Shown here in pieces: positions 51,402-63,839 of a DNA stretch of 64,000 nt. The DNA comes from Oxyruncus cristatus (taxonomy: Eukaryota; Chordata; Aves; Passeriformes; Cotingidae), in contig VXAY01001307.1 in the NCBI GenBank assembly GCA_013399855.1, positions 1,093,324-1,157,323 on the forward strand, read 5' to 3'. Made by a program: the position numbers and the translations under genes. The notes beneath the pieces are model-generated. The model saw only the letters and a program-made list of their open reading frames with translations, searched no databases and was not told where the DNA came from. Every line of letters starts with the position of its first letter. Position 1 is the stretch's first letter.

Positions 51402-52186
51402 CACCATCACGGCCAGGCTTCGCGAACGAAGATTAGGGAGGGACTCTACCCACGCTTGCTACAAGCACGGTGGTGGCTAAAGAAGGCCAATGTGAGATGG
51501 ACAAGTCCGGTTGCAAAGGGCACAGCGGAAAGTCTCCTTGGGTGGTACTGGCAAGACTCGGTTCTTTCTGCGTAGTCTTTTCTCCTCAGAAATGATTCTG
51601 TGTGTGATCTCAAAAGAGGCAGCAGCATTATAGATGGTGTGTCTCCAGGCCTCCCGACTGGAGGCCAGAGTAGACCAATGATGTTGGTCGATATGGCCGA
51701 GGCTGAGATGTTGTTTCAGGGAGTCCTTGTATCTCCTCTTCGGGGCTCCTCTCTTGTGGCAGCCAGTGGCGAGTTCGCCATTGAGCCCAATCTTGGGGGG
51801 CAGTGGTCCTTCATTCTGGAGACGTGCCCTGCCCAGCGCAGCTGTGATCTCAGCAGCATGGCCTCAATACTCGTGACCGCAGCCTGTTCCAGAACAGACA
51901 CATTGGTCACTTTGTCAGTCCAGTGGATGTTGAGGATTGAGCGGAGACAACGTTGATGGAAGCATTCTGAGAGTCTCAAGTGGTGGCGGGAGATGCCCCA
52001 TGATTCGGACCCATACAAAAGAGTGGACAAAACAACGGCTCTGTAAACACTGATCTTTGTGCTTTTCTTCAGGTGTTTATTACACCAAACTCTTTTACAG
52101 AGTTTCCCAAAAGCTCTCTATGCCTTCGCTAGCCTGTTGTCTCTCTCTTTGTCAATTTTACCGTCCGAGGAGATGATGCTTCCCAA
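51402..52186 (-). mobile_element. 5'-truncated RTE-like non-LTR retrotransposon (candidate AviRTE)
   Basis: 785 bp on the minus strand, inserted into a CR1. It holds the C-terminal part of a LINE reverse-transcriptase ORF. Reading from 52186 downward: SIISSDGKIDKERDNRLAKA, an in-frame stop at 52118-52120, then in the same frame STLLYGSESWG, FHQRCLRSILNIHWTDKVTN and SIEAMLLRSQLRWAGHVSRM. The match then breaks up through frameshifts. Near 51480-51536 another frame gives FRCALCNRTCPSHIGLL, and the original frame resumes with SHHRACSKRG and stop TAG (51446-51448). Together these form the CxxC...H...C finger-like end of such ORFs. The 3' UTR is only about 44 bp and ends in GTGATGGTG. A very short 3' UTR with a triplet-like tail is typical of the RTE clade. 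The copy is dead: one stop and at least two frameshifts. The clade call is from memory of the family, without a database check. Confidence 0.85.
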
Positions 52187-52196
52187 AGGAAGCGTT
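52187..52196. repeat. Target-site duplication, right copy
   Basis: AGGAAGCGTT, a perfect match to the left copy. It is followed directly by the CR1 continuation AGGACAACGCTCTCAGGCAC. Confidence 0.92.
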
Positions 52197-52312
52197 AGGA
52201 CAACGCTCTCAGGCACATGGTGGGAGTCCCGGGGTGTTGTGCAGGGCCAGGAGGTGGACTCGATGATCCTGAGGGGTCCCTTCCAACTCAGCACATTCTC
52301 TGATTCTAAAGG
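52197..52312 (+). mobile_element. CR1 LINE, right part (3' terminus)
   Basis: It continues the split CR1: AGGACAACGCTCTCAGGCAC through GGACTCGATGATCCTGAGGG to the terminal TCTGATTCTA. Confidence 0.93.
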
Positions 52313-54540
52313 GGCGAGAGAGATTACCCAGAGAACTCCAAGCAAGAGTTTATGCAAGTTGCTGGGGTAAACAGCCTCTCCCAGCCAAACCCCGCAGGGA
52401 TCCCATCCTGGTGTGCATCCAGGCTGCCCAGCCAGCACACATTCCCCGGGCAATGCAGTGACTCCCTGCAGGCCCCCCACCGCAGGACACCAGCTGAGTT
52501 TGCTCCCTGCTCCACTGGGTCACCAAGCAGGACATTCCAGGTGCAGTTTGCCCTTTGTGATCCCCTTTCCCACCATGGCAGGAAGGCTGGAAGGAAGGGA
52601 GCTTTCGTGCCTCCATCCTGCACCCCTGCCCCTCCTTCTCGGTGTCCTGGACACTCGCCAGCCTGTGACCGAGTGTCCCCAAGAAATATTTACTTCCTGG
52701 TTTGGTGTTTTTTTTTTTTTGCTTAGACCTCCAGAGGCCTCGTTTTTCATGAATAAAATATGAGCTGCTCTCTTGGAGCCATGAAGGGAGGAAACCACTG
52801 CCAGCTGGTGTTGCCACTGCTTTTTATTGCTGTGGTTGCTGATGCCTCCTCCCTCACAGGCACACAGAGCAGAGGAGAGAGGAAAGGACTCCAGGACTTA
52901 GTCCAGTGACTGTTTGCAGTGTGAATTGTGCTGTCTGGAGCTATTACTGGGGAACAGATCACTCTGTAAAAACTTATTTCAAGCAGTTTGTAACTGAGGA
53001 ATTTAAATACTTCAGTTTGAACTGAAATGATTTTTTTTGCTCAGAGCACGTCACAGGCTAATGCTCAATTTTCAGTCTCTCCCCTCCTTCCTATTATTAT
53101 TTTTTACTTTTTCCAGATGAATGTGGACTTGTGCAATCCCTTGTCGTAGCTGAATCACATCTTGATTTTTTCCACCTGCTTCCAGAGTTTATCAAGATTC
53201 TTTTGCATTAGCTTAATTTTTCTTGCAGCTCCTCTTGTCTTGGCATCTTGCTCAGATTTAATAGACATGATATGCAAATAATAATATTAAATAATAGCAT
53301 TTACACTCTCGGTGACTGTGCTTGTGCTCCTACTTCGAAAACTTAATGGATGAGGTGAAGGGATGTCAAGTGCTACTTTCTTACCCACATGAGTGAATAG
53401 CAAAAGTATTTACTGTGTGTAAAAGTATTTAATGTGGCCTTTATCCACTATATTGAGTACAACTGACTTCTTCTGCAGTTTATGCATATTAATAAGTGTG
53501 TCTATGTGCATGTATTTACATGTTTGTACATGCAAAGAATACTAGTGTGTGACTCTCTACAGGTTTGGTTAAATTGACCAGGAACTCAGAAAAAGGTTTT
53601 AAATGTTGCAAAATATTACTTTTAATCTCTAAACATGAAATGCAGATTCCCCCAGCCTTACAGTGGTTTTTTGGTGATTATTTGGTTGTTTCATCCACTT
53701 CTCTGCTTAAATTAAACAAAGTTGTTCAAGGTGTTTGCTCAGTGTTTCAGTTGTCACTGATGTAAAATACTGTTTATTGCAGCACTACGGGAGGATTCTT
53801 CATCAGGCAAGGTGCTACCCAAGAAGTTGGGCTTATAAATTGAGTGTGTGTGACCATCCTGTTCTTCAGGGACATCCCTCTTTGTCCGATCAGTGAATTC
53901 CTAGTCAAAACCTCCTAAAATGCACATGGCATTGGGTGATAAAGGTACCAGAAATGTTCCATACTGTCACTGGGGTGAATACGAGCTGTTGCCTTCTCTA
54001 CCTCTCAGGGGTTCAGCTCCTGTCCGTGGGTGATTCTGCAACACAAATGCCACGTGCCCTGAGTTCCTTCAGTTTTGGAGCGGAACAGAGCTGCACACAC
54101 CGCCTTTGTTGGAAAGTGGATCAATAGCAGCTGCACAAGTGGGATTGATTGTACATTGTATCAGTCAGATGCTTCGCTGGGCTTAGCTGTGAGTGGATGG
54201 TTTGACCCCAAACCAGCAGAATAGAGCAAAAATGCCCTTCAGGAACATCCCTTGTCTCAGTGCGCTGTAATAATCACCAACTGTGCTTAGTAAACCTCAC
54301 CTCAGAATGGAAATATTAGTATTACTTATTGAAAATAACTCCAGGATGCCATGCTACAGCCTGTTGTGTGCACACACAACCACGCTGAGTGCCAGCTGTA
54401 CAGATGAACCTCACACACCTCATCTGGTCTAGATTGTAGGTTATAAATCCATTCATTAGAACTGGAATTTTGAGGAAATGAATGGTTGAAAAGACATCTC
54501 AGGTGCCAGAAATAGACTTTATTTCCCCAGTACATCAGTC

Positions 54541-54610
54541 AGTGTAACCTTGAGCAAGGCATTTGACTTCCTTATGCAGCTGGAAAATGGGGTAGAAGGC
54601 AGGAACATAA
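54541..54610. repeat. MIR-like ancient SINE remnant
   Basis: GTAACCTTGAGCAAGGCATT, followed by GACTTCC and GGAAAATGGGGTAGAAGG, resembles the MIR core (accttgggcaag...aaaatgggg). It is strongly diverged. Confidence 0.4.
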
Positions 54611-56649
54611 TTAGAAAATCATATGCTGCAGCAAAGTGGATCCTTCCTGAACAAATAAAGGATCTACAGACTAAAAGCTTGTGCTGTCTCTAATGGCATC
54701 CTACTGCACCTCAAACAAATATATCACAGGGAAAGGCTTGATCCTGATTAGGGGGCCGTGCACCTGCAAGGACAGCACAGCAGTGCTCACTTGGTGAGGA
54801 GCTGACTTTCGTGACGTGTCTGATCTCATTAATTGCACGGAGATTGCTCCTGTACGGGAAGTTAAACCTGCACTTGTGACTTTTGCTAAATTTGGGCCTC
54901 GGTTCCCTGTTGAAATCAGCAGGCTGGGAGCACGACGGGGGCTTGGATGAGGTTTCACTGGAATGGGTGAAAAACCACCTCTCTCACTGAAATGATCCCA
55001 GAGACAATCCGGCTGTGTCCAGAGGTGGGAAATAATGCCGAATTCTCTGCTGCTGCAGAGATCAGAGACTGGCTTCCAGCAGAGCTGGGTGGCAGCACGT
55101 CCTTGCTGAGCCCGTGGCTTTGCAAGTCTGCAGGCACAGATCCTGTGAAAACAAATCCAGAATTGTTGTGGGACTGGTCTTGTTTTGTGTTGGGAATGAC
55201 ACCCGCCTCCTGCAAGCCCACACTGGTACGGGAGGAGTATTTCACCCTTCTGTCTGCTTCTGGCACACAGGCTTACAGTGTTCTTCATGCATTCCACACC
55301 TCTCAAAACAGCACAGTCCCAAGGCAGTGATGATGGAATGAATCCAACAAGGTTCTAGTTTCTTTTCATCTCCTGCCCAGACTGACCTGCTTATGTACTT
55401 CTAGATCTACCAGGGACACAAGCTGGTCTTTAAATATAGTGATATGCTTTTTTTTTTTGCAATGGGAGGCCAGGGAGAGTGAAACTGCCCTGCAAGTTTG
55501 AAGTGCTATTTACAGGGGTTAACTCTAACATCCTCTTTATTTTCCGTGGAAACAACTGCAGGGCAGAGCCTTGCGTTACAATCCTCCTTCGCTGTTCTTC
55601 CCAACATCGGTCACATCACCCTGCCAAGGGGGATCCACATGAGCTGGGGATTCTAGGTGGGGAAATTGTCCGACTTTTGGGACCTGAAGGTCACTGCAGT
55701 ATGTCATTCTCCAGGCAATCTTCTCTGGAATTGCTATATGGCTTTGTTTTATGACCTTGATGTCACGAAGTATTAATAATCTCCTAAAGCAAGCCCACTG
55801 GCAAACAATAAAAAGCCCAAAAAAGAATGATAATTTCTTAGGTTTCTGGGTTGGTATTTAGAGTCTGCTTAAATATCACAGCTTTGGTGTAATACATAGG
55901 TATGGATGCAGGGGGTTTCCCTGCCAAACTTGCCTGGAGACAAAAAGGAAACTAATTTCAGTCTGTTGGGAGGGCAGCTGTTCCCATGACATTGTAAGCC
56001 CAGTTTGTAAATATCTTCATCTCTTTTCTTAGAATGCTGGATGGGTGTGACAGAGCTTAGTTCCTATTTTTAAGGTTTTTTTGCACAAAGAAAGAGTTTA
56101 TTAATTATATATTTCCTTTCTTCAATAAATATCTCTGATGGTAACCAGCAGTTTCTGTTCTGTCGCCACAAACATTCTTAGATGTACTGCAAAGAATGGG
56201 AAATGAAAAGGTACAGGTTGATACCTACTGGAACAAACCAGGAGCCTGTTCAGGCAACATCTCCTCTGAGAACCTCACTGTTATCACAGGCTCAAAGAAA
56301 ACAGAGAGGAAAACATTAAATGTGATACCAAACAACCACAGAATCTGCTCAGAGAAGTTTACTTTTTTCCAAGAGTTAAGGATTGTCTTGTACTTTCTAA
56401 TTCTAATTAGAATTAACATAGCTACTGCTGCAATATCATTACCTTAATTACCTTTAATATATTCTGGCATTGAATTCCACAGGTTAATTTAACTTAATTG
56501 TATTTTTCCACTTGTTAACTTCATGTTTGGGGTTTTTTTCCCCCACTTGTTAACTTTGTATTTGTTGTATATTATATTGAGCTTGTCTGTCAGGACTGAG
56601 TCAGAGTAGGTGGTATGAGCTATTTAAACATGTACCTTCCACATTTAGT

Positions 56650-56850
56650 CTGGTCAGCTCAAAGCACTTTACAGATTAGGTTGGTACCATTGTTCCTCTT
56701 TCACTGTTAGTGAAAGCAGTTGTTGAGATGGAGGGAGTTTCCATTTTACACCAGCAGTAAACCCAGAAACTAGATTAGAGTCCAATTCTTGTGTTTCCCT
56801 GTACACTCCTCTATAGAAGGCCACACTGGCAGCATTCTCACAGTGATTCT
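56650..56850. repeat. L3/MIR-like ancient remnant
   Basis: TCAAAGCACTTTACAGATTA, then CCATTTTACA and AACCCAGAAACTAGATTAGAG, recall the shared tail of old amniote L3/MIR elements. Divergence is high. Confidence 0.35.
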
Positions 56851-57679
56851 TCCTTACTGGAACATATAACACAGTTTATGTAGTGCAATCGATAAAACTA
56901 AACGGACAGGAAACTGAGGAACTGTGTGTGAGTTCCTGGATCTGGGTTATATCATGGCATTTGACAACCAAAATCCATGTTATAAAGGATTTTCTGTAGT
57001 AAATATTCTAAAATGAAAGTGAACACCTGGCAAAGGATCAGGCTCTCCCAGCCTTTCTATATCTGTTTTAGTAAGTCCTGGCTGCCCTTTCCACCTGGCA
57101 ATCACTGCAGCAATATCCCCTTGGTGTGTGAGGTCATTCGGGGCATCCTTGCTACTCTCCTGTCACAGGAAACACTAATTCTGCATAAAGAAATAATCCC
57201 CTTTTATATAAAGACATCACGGCAGTTCTTTAAACCTTTTAACATCTTACTGAGAAATGACAGCAGGGATCAGTGGATGGTTCTCCAGCGCTTTCCCAAG
57301 GACGGGATAACAGCCCATTCCCCTGCATCGGTGCTGGAACATGATGTGCTGAGGGCATTGGGCTGTGTATTTATGCTTTGCCCACTACTGTGGTACTTAA
57401 GTTAGGCCAGGCAGGGTCTTTAGTTGAACCCTTTCCTAAGTTAAAAACGCACCTAAGCTGGCAGGAAGCAGAGGGCAGCTGGTTGTACCGTCAGTGTACC
57501 CTGCCTTTTCCATACTCCTTCTGCCTTACACAGGAAAACCGCTGCTATTCCACACCTTCCTCTGGAGCAGCACAGCTCTGGCAGAGCTCAGCAGTGTGGG
57601 ACTTTTATCTCACCCACCTCACAGAGCTGTTTGGGACCAACTGGCTCATCAGCTGCTTTAGTGGCTGGAAACCAGTGGA

Positions 57680-57757
57680 CTGTAGGTGATCCTGTGTGGG
57701 ACTGTGAGTCATGGACATGTTTTTATGCTCCAATTTTCTCATCTGCAGCTTGTTACA
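57680..57757. repeat. MIR-like ancient remnant
   Basis: GGGACTGTGAGTCATGGACA followed by CTCCAATTTTCTCATCTGCA fits the MIR core order (tgtgagtca...cctcatctgtaa). Confidence 0.35.
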
Positions 57758-60700
57758 AAGGTTGTTACTTGTGTGCTTTGGGACCTTCTGAGAAAGCGTG
57801 CCCTGGGCTAAATTACAGTGCCAGTGCCTTTTTGGGGATAGCTTTGCTTTTCTGGAGAATTAAAGGCTGAGGCACCAAAGTGGCAGGACTGGGTGTTCAG
57901 TGGTCAGTGCCGACAGCCACGCCAGCAGTCCAATCCACCTCCAGGCACCGCCTGCTGAAGACTTTTTAAAAGCCTGGCTTTTCTCTAAGTGTCAGAGTTG
58001 GAGCTTATTGCCCTCCCCTTTCCCATTAAACACAGCTTGGGTTGTAGGGGCTGAAATCTTTTTTTGAAATCCTGGGCATAGATAGGAAACCTTTTCATCC
58101 TGGCTCCTGTCCCTCAGCTTTTGATCTTCTAACACGCTCCAGTTCATGCTGAGGAAATGGGACTCTCCTGCCTCTCACAGCACATTCTACAGCTCTGGTA
58201 GAAAACATCTGGGGCTTCTCTTGGGTCTGAAACAGCCTTTGTGGCAGGGCCCAAACAACAGGGAAATAAATGGCGCTTTTTTTCCCCCATAAAGTACGGG
58301 CTGGCTCAAATTTGTTACAGAACCTGTTTGACCAGGTCAGGGAACACAATAAATCTTCACACTCCTCGTGACAACATGGAAGGTCTGAGGAAGGTGGCAC
58401 ATACTTGGAGCAGCAGCAGAACAAGGGAATAATTTTTTGACATCCAATGCAAAACAGTGACCCAGAAGGAATTTTTGACTTGCAGTGCACAGAAACAGAA
58501 ACTGGGCGGTTTGCGGGCAACTGGTGCTGGTGGAAATACGATGCTTTGGTAACAGGGAGAACTTGGAGTTGCCCCATTATGAGTGATCTTTGTCTCCCTG
58601 TATTTTTTGGAGGATACAGGGAGCTATACAGAGAATTACCAGAGGCTTTATAAAAGAAGGCTGCAGCTTCACGTAATAAATAGAAGTGTAGGACACCACG
58701 CCAGCAGATCCAAGCCTGGCTTTCCTCCCTGGCTTGGATGCGATACAAAGAAATGCATGAACTGAGTGATGTGATAATGCCCAGAGTCTGTCCAACCTGG
58801 ATTAGAGGGGGGCCTTGGGAAGATAAACTAATCCCTCTCAAATTTGATTCCTGAGTCTACAAAACATAGGTGATGTTTGCTCACCTTTGAGGTCAGGAGG
58901 CATAAAAGTCTCTTTATTTGTGCCAGCCTGGGTAAGTGCAAGTGGCAGTTGTCCTGATCTTTAAAAATGGCTTAACAAAGGGCAGCCTGATCTTGAGTCT
59001 TGATTTAGACAAGCAACAAGCTTTAGGGCAATAACAATGAAAATAAATACGTGGTGCTGTGCTGGAATGGCTTATCCACTACTTAGCCTCTGTGTTTTTC
59101 ACTGTGTTGTTCTCCCTTCACCCAGGAATAAGATGTTATGCTCATTACTGCCAAATCTCCCTTCAGCCTCTCCACGCTCTGATCCTCCTGTGTTACTTTT
59201 TTGGGTCATGCTTGGTTGTAGATGTTTGACTCTGAAATGCAGATGCTGACCAACATATTTCTGTTTCAGCTGGGTGATCACAGATACGTTATTTTTTTTC
59301 TTTCCGTGAGTCATTTACTTCATCTGTAAAGAGGAGCTTCATCTTCAGATGAAAGACTGGTGATAATCTACTGACTTAACAAAAGAGCTATTCCAAGTTC
59401 TCCATTGACAGCGTGATCTTGTGTAGGTCGTTTGGCCAAACAATTTCAGGAGGCCTCCAGTTAATGGATGCTGAATTTCTCAGCCCACTTGTCTTTGGGC
59501 TTGTGTACAGGAAAAAGCCTTTGTGATGAAAATGTCACCATGTCTTTGGCCATGCAATGTTGTCCAATTTTATTGTTTTGTATTTCTGTGGAGTGCTGTC
59601 CCACATTCCTTAGAACAATCACTGCTGCTGCAACAAGGTAGTTTATTTTAAAAATGTAGAACAACAGGAACCAGACTGTGCTAATGATTAAATTATACTG
59701 ATGGGGGAAGTTTAAGTAACAGTTAATGCACTAATTTCAGTATAGGAAATATGCCAAAAAGGCAGTAAGAGCTCCTCTTGATCTTCATAATTAATGAGAA
59801 CTGCCATGATCCTTCAACATATTTCCACCCACACTTTCTTTTATGTTAAAGAGTATGTAGGAACTCTCAGCAGTCAGCCTGGTAAAAAAGCCTTTTCCAG
59901 AGCACTTTCCATCACACTGCACAAGCCACGGGTGCTCCCCTGAAGGATCCTGGAGCCAGATCTTGAATTCTGGCCAACAGTCTCGATTTCTTTCAGTGAG
60001 CAGAACAAAGTGAGGCCTCCAGACAAGAACGTACCCAACACGCATGTCTGTGCACCCAAATAAGCTCCATCAGCTGTGCTGAGCATTTCTGGAGGGAAGG
60101 TGAGTGGGATTCTTACCACTTAACTTTAAACATCTCGTCTTGACTACCCCTATAATTCATGGATGGGATTGAGCATCGTTAGAGAGCAATTAATCCATTT
60201 TGTGATGTCTGCAGTACGATGGGGGGAATTCCACCCCAGCGCCTGTTCCTCTGCACTCATCATACAGGAAGTCTAGACAGCTGGCTCAGACATAAGTGTC
60301 TGAAGATGAGAGGTTTCCCTCACCTAAGGAGATACAACAGAATCTGCTGGATATTAGAGGCTTTGCAGTGGTATTGGGCTGGATAACAAATGCCTGAAAA
60401 CATGCTGCCATTTGGCTGAATTGTTGCAACTGTGCGAGATCTTAATTTTGATTTAACTACCGTTTACAAGAAGTTTCTGAACTTTAGTCTTGGCCTAGAA
60501 TGGGTAAGGCCTGAAGCAACCGCTGATCCTCAGGATAAGAAGGTCTTTCAGCAGCTCTGTAATCAAAGGGAAAAAACAGCTTTTCTTTAGATCACTGCTT
60601 TAATCTTGTTCCTCCCACCAATGCTGGAATTTCGTGCTCTGCCCCCAAATGCAGCAGCCTATTTATAGTGTCAGCTTGAATGAACAGTGAGAACTACGCT

Positions 60701-62631
60701 CTCACTGCGGCTGTGGCTGTGAGCTGTGGGAAATCACAGAACTTCAAGCTGACAGCAATGGAGTTGCACAACATTTTCAAATGCAGCTCTTCCTGCCACC
60801 ACCCAGTTCCCACGGGACACGGGCAGGGCGAAGGGATTTACTCGGCAGGGATCTCTAGGCACGTGGTAGGAAAAAGACGGAAAGGATTCAACTCTGAGTT
60901 GTCAGCCCCAGTTGACATCTGGGGTCCTGATGTCACCACTTCACGTGGCCTGTATGTGCTCTCTGTCACCTCTTAGAGGTGGCTGCCTTTGGGGAACAAG
61001 TGCAGCACCGGGGCTTTAGGGAGCATGAACTATTTGTACATGACAAATCAAGCATCTCATCAGCTCTTTGCAGAGAGGTGCTTCGTCTCCTGTTCCATAA
61101 AATGGAAAGGTACTTGAACATTTTGTCTGTCTTCATTCGAACAATATAGGTAACAGCAAAACACAGAAAGTTTGCTATTTTGGTTTCCCTAGAGGCAGGT
61201 GTGAGTATTCCCTTGGTTTATACACTACGTTGTCTGTGTAATGCTTCAGTTTGTCAGGATAATTTAGAAGAAAACAGCAGTGGAGCTTTTTAGAGATGCC
61301 AACAGCTAATGCAAACACTCATCAAATCACAATAATGGATCAGTCAAGTGGAGACAGTTTTGACTATCTGCGAGAAGTCACTTTTCAAAACAAGATAAAT
61401 ATCATATCACATAAAATAGGAGGGTAGCAGAGAGTATTATCAGGCAAATGTGATAGCCCAGAGATGTCAGAGATCACACACCAGCTTCTCTACTCGTAAT
61501 GGTTTAATTAAAGTCATGGCTCTACTCACCTGTGTAAATTGAACAAGTCCTCACACCTTCACAGGCTAGAACTCAAGTGTCTCCTGTGCTCCCCCGGGCC
61601 TGGGACATCAGCGTGGGGTTGTTTGCCTGCACACAGCCCCTGCAAATAAATAAATGCTTACTGGGAAATAGTAGCACCACCCTGTGGGATGATGGCACTT
61701 CAACATTCATAGTCATCCTTTGTGACAAGAAGGTGTAACAAAAGCTTTGTAGGAGAGCACTTGACAGCAGAGACACAAATTCCAATCTACGGGTACTTCA
61801 GCCACATCACTGCCAGAGCTCCAGCCCCGGATGATCTGTCTTTCTCTCCCTGGAAATTCCCCGGAGAAAGTTCAGTCAGAGAGGCAGATTTGTCAAAATG
61901 ACTCAAGGAAATGACTTAAGAGCTATGAAATTTTTTCTAGCTTCATCTTATTGAAGCCAGTGGGCTCGATTCTCCTCTCGGAGCCACTCTGGGTACCACA
62001 GACTATTGGCAGGCAAAATATAACCCCAGACTTGCTGACCTTCTTTGTTGTAATGCAGACACATGGCTGTAATTTAAACATTTAAGTGGAAGTTTTTATA
62101 CTAAGAACAAATTAATGTATGTAAGATACAGCACAAAATTGTGCAAAAATGAGGTTTAACTTCTAAGCAATTCCTGATTTGAAATCCTGCCCTGAAGTAC
62201 CTGAAAATATTGAAGAGGATTTTTTTTTTAACAAGACTGCTTTAAATTTTCACTCCTCCTTCTTACCAAATGCATGGCTACATGTAACATTTCTCATTAG
62301 TCTCTCTGGACATTGCAAAGGGAGGTCACCATTGTTGCTCCACCACCGTTTGGATACGGAAAGAGACTTGGACCTAAGGATAGGAACTGGCTGAGCTGGC
62401 AAACCAGGGGTGAAACTGGATGGAGAAGCAAGAGGTCCTGTTGGAATCCAAGCCTGATTCAACAGGCACCTTCTCATCTAGCTCTTCTCCTGGTGACATT
62501 CTGTCTCCCTAGGCAACTACAGATTTGAGAGGAGGCAAAAATTCTGGTATCCAGAACCACAAAGCAATGACTTGAGCTTGGATGTAGGAAAATGCCAGGG
62601 AAAGACACTGAACTAGCAGTTGAAGCAGAGG

Positions 62632-62775
62632 CGTTGGAATCAGGTGCTCCAGGTTCTATTTTTGGCTTGGACCAGCCATTTCACTTCTCTTTACTTTGGC
62701 TTCCCCTCTGCAAGATGGGAAATGAGGATGCCTACGGCTGCCTCCTGGGGCTGGATCGTCTCGTTAAGGCTAGGG
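62632..62775. repeat. MIR-like ancient SINE remnant (best preserved)
   Basis: GGTGCTCCAGGTTCTATTTT, then GCTTGGACCAGCCATTTCAC, TTCCCCTCTGCAAGATGGGA and AATGAGGATGCCTACGGC follow the MIR order: description block, cact-core, 'cccatctgtaaaatggg' block and 'tacctacctcctgggg' block. Confidence 0.5.
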
Positions 62776-63149
62776 CTGTCAAATCTCATATTCTGGATGA
62801 TGCTCATTTGACCTCAGCCCCATTCTTCTCTGCTTTGCTGAGTGCATCTCCCTCACTTGCACCTCCCTTCTGCTTTCCAGGGTCCACACAGGGACTACGG
62901 AGCAGAGTCACAGCAATAAGTTTTGGGATCGCTGCTGGCTGGGACCCTCCTCTCTTTTTGCATGGCCTGGGGCCATGCAGAGCACTTCCACTGTAGTATT
63001 TGATGTGCAAACTCTCCTGGGCTGCCCCTTGGGTGATGTGGGGTGTCTGTAGAGGTAGGTAAAAGTACATTGAGTAGAGTTCTGGCCCTTGTGAAAGCAC
63101 TTCCACTCCAGGGATGCAATTTCTAGGCACTGGCAGTAGGTGGGTGGTG

Positions 63150-63600
63150 GGAAGTCCAGAGAAGGGACTGGAGCTGGGGAAGGGTCTGGAGCACAGTTCT
63201 GGTGAGGAGCTGCTGAGGGAGCTGAAGGAGCTCAGCCTGGAGAAAAGGAGGTTTGGAGGGACTTCTCACTCTCTCCAGCTCCCTCATGGGAGGACGGAGC
63301 TGGGGGTGGGGTCAGGCTCTGCTCCCAGGGAAGAAGGGATAGGACAAGAGGAAACAGCCTCAAGTTGCAGCCGTGGAGATTTAGGTTGGATATTGGGAAA
63401 ATCGCTTCACTGACAGGCTTGTCCAGCCCTGGCACAGCTGCCCAGGGCAGTGGTGGAGTCCCCATCCCTGGAGGGGTTTAGCAGACATGTGGATGTGGCA
63501 CTTGGGGACATGGGTCAGTGGTGGCCTTGGCAGTGCTGAGGGAATGGTTGGAGTCAATGATCTCAGAGGGCTTTTCCAACCGAAACGGTTCTGTGGCCCT
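63150..63600 (+). mobile_element. CR1 LINE 3' fragment, about 450 bp
   Basis: It contains GAGCTGAAGGAGCTCAGCCT, GATTTAGGTTGGATATTGGG, CTGCCCAGGGCAGTGGTGGA and GAGGGGTTTAGCAGACATGT. It ends with the degraded CR1 terminus TTTTCCAACCGAAACGGTTC. Confidence 0.92.
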
Positions 63601-63839
63601 GCTCCATTATATCTCCATGCAATGTCAGCCCAGGCACGGCTCTGGGAAGCATCAGGAGGTGATGGGGGCCAAGTGACGATCATCACCTCCCCCCGCCCTT
63701 CCTGGCTTTGAATGAACGAGTTTCCGAGGCTGCAGGTGCTTTCCCTTTGCTGCATTCCCCAATAAATCCCGGTAATTAGGGCTCCCTCCTCTTTTTTTCC
63801 AGGAAGCGCCGCCAGGTCCTCCTGCCCTTCTTGCATCAA

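Larger units (their letters stand above)
52313..63149. other. Long CR1-free non-coding block
   Basis: About 10.8 kb without a recognisable exon or CR1. It is AT-richer than the gene-bearing half and contains scattered ancient MIR/L3-like remnants (listed separately). A 248-codon minus-strand open frame (58095-58841) has no recognisable protein features. Confidence 0.5.

Noticed and set aside
51716..52030. 104-codon minus-strand frame as a host gene
   Set aside because: It is the reverse-transcriptase C-terminal part of the decayed RTE-like element, not a host gene.
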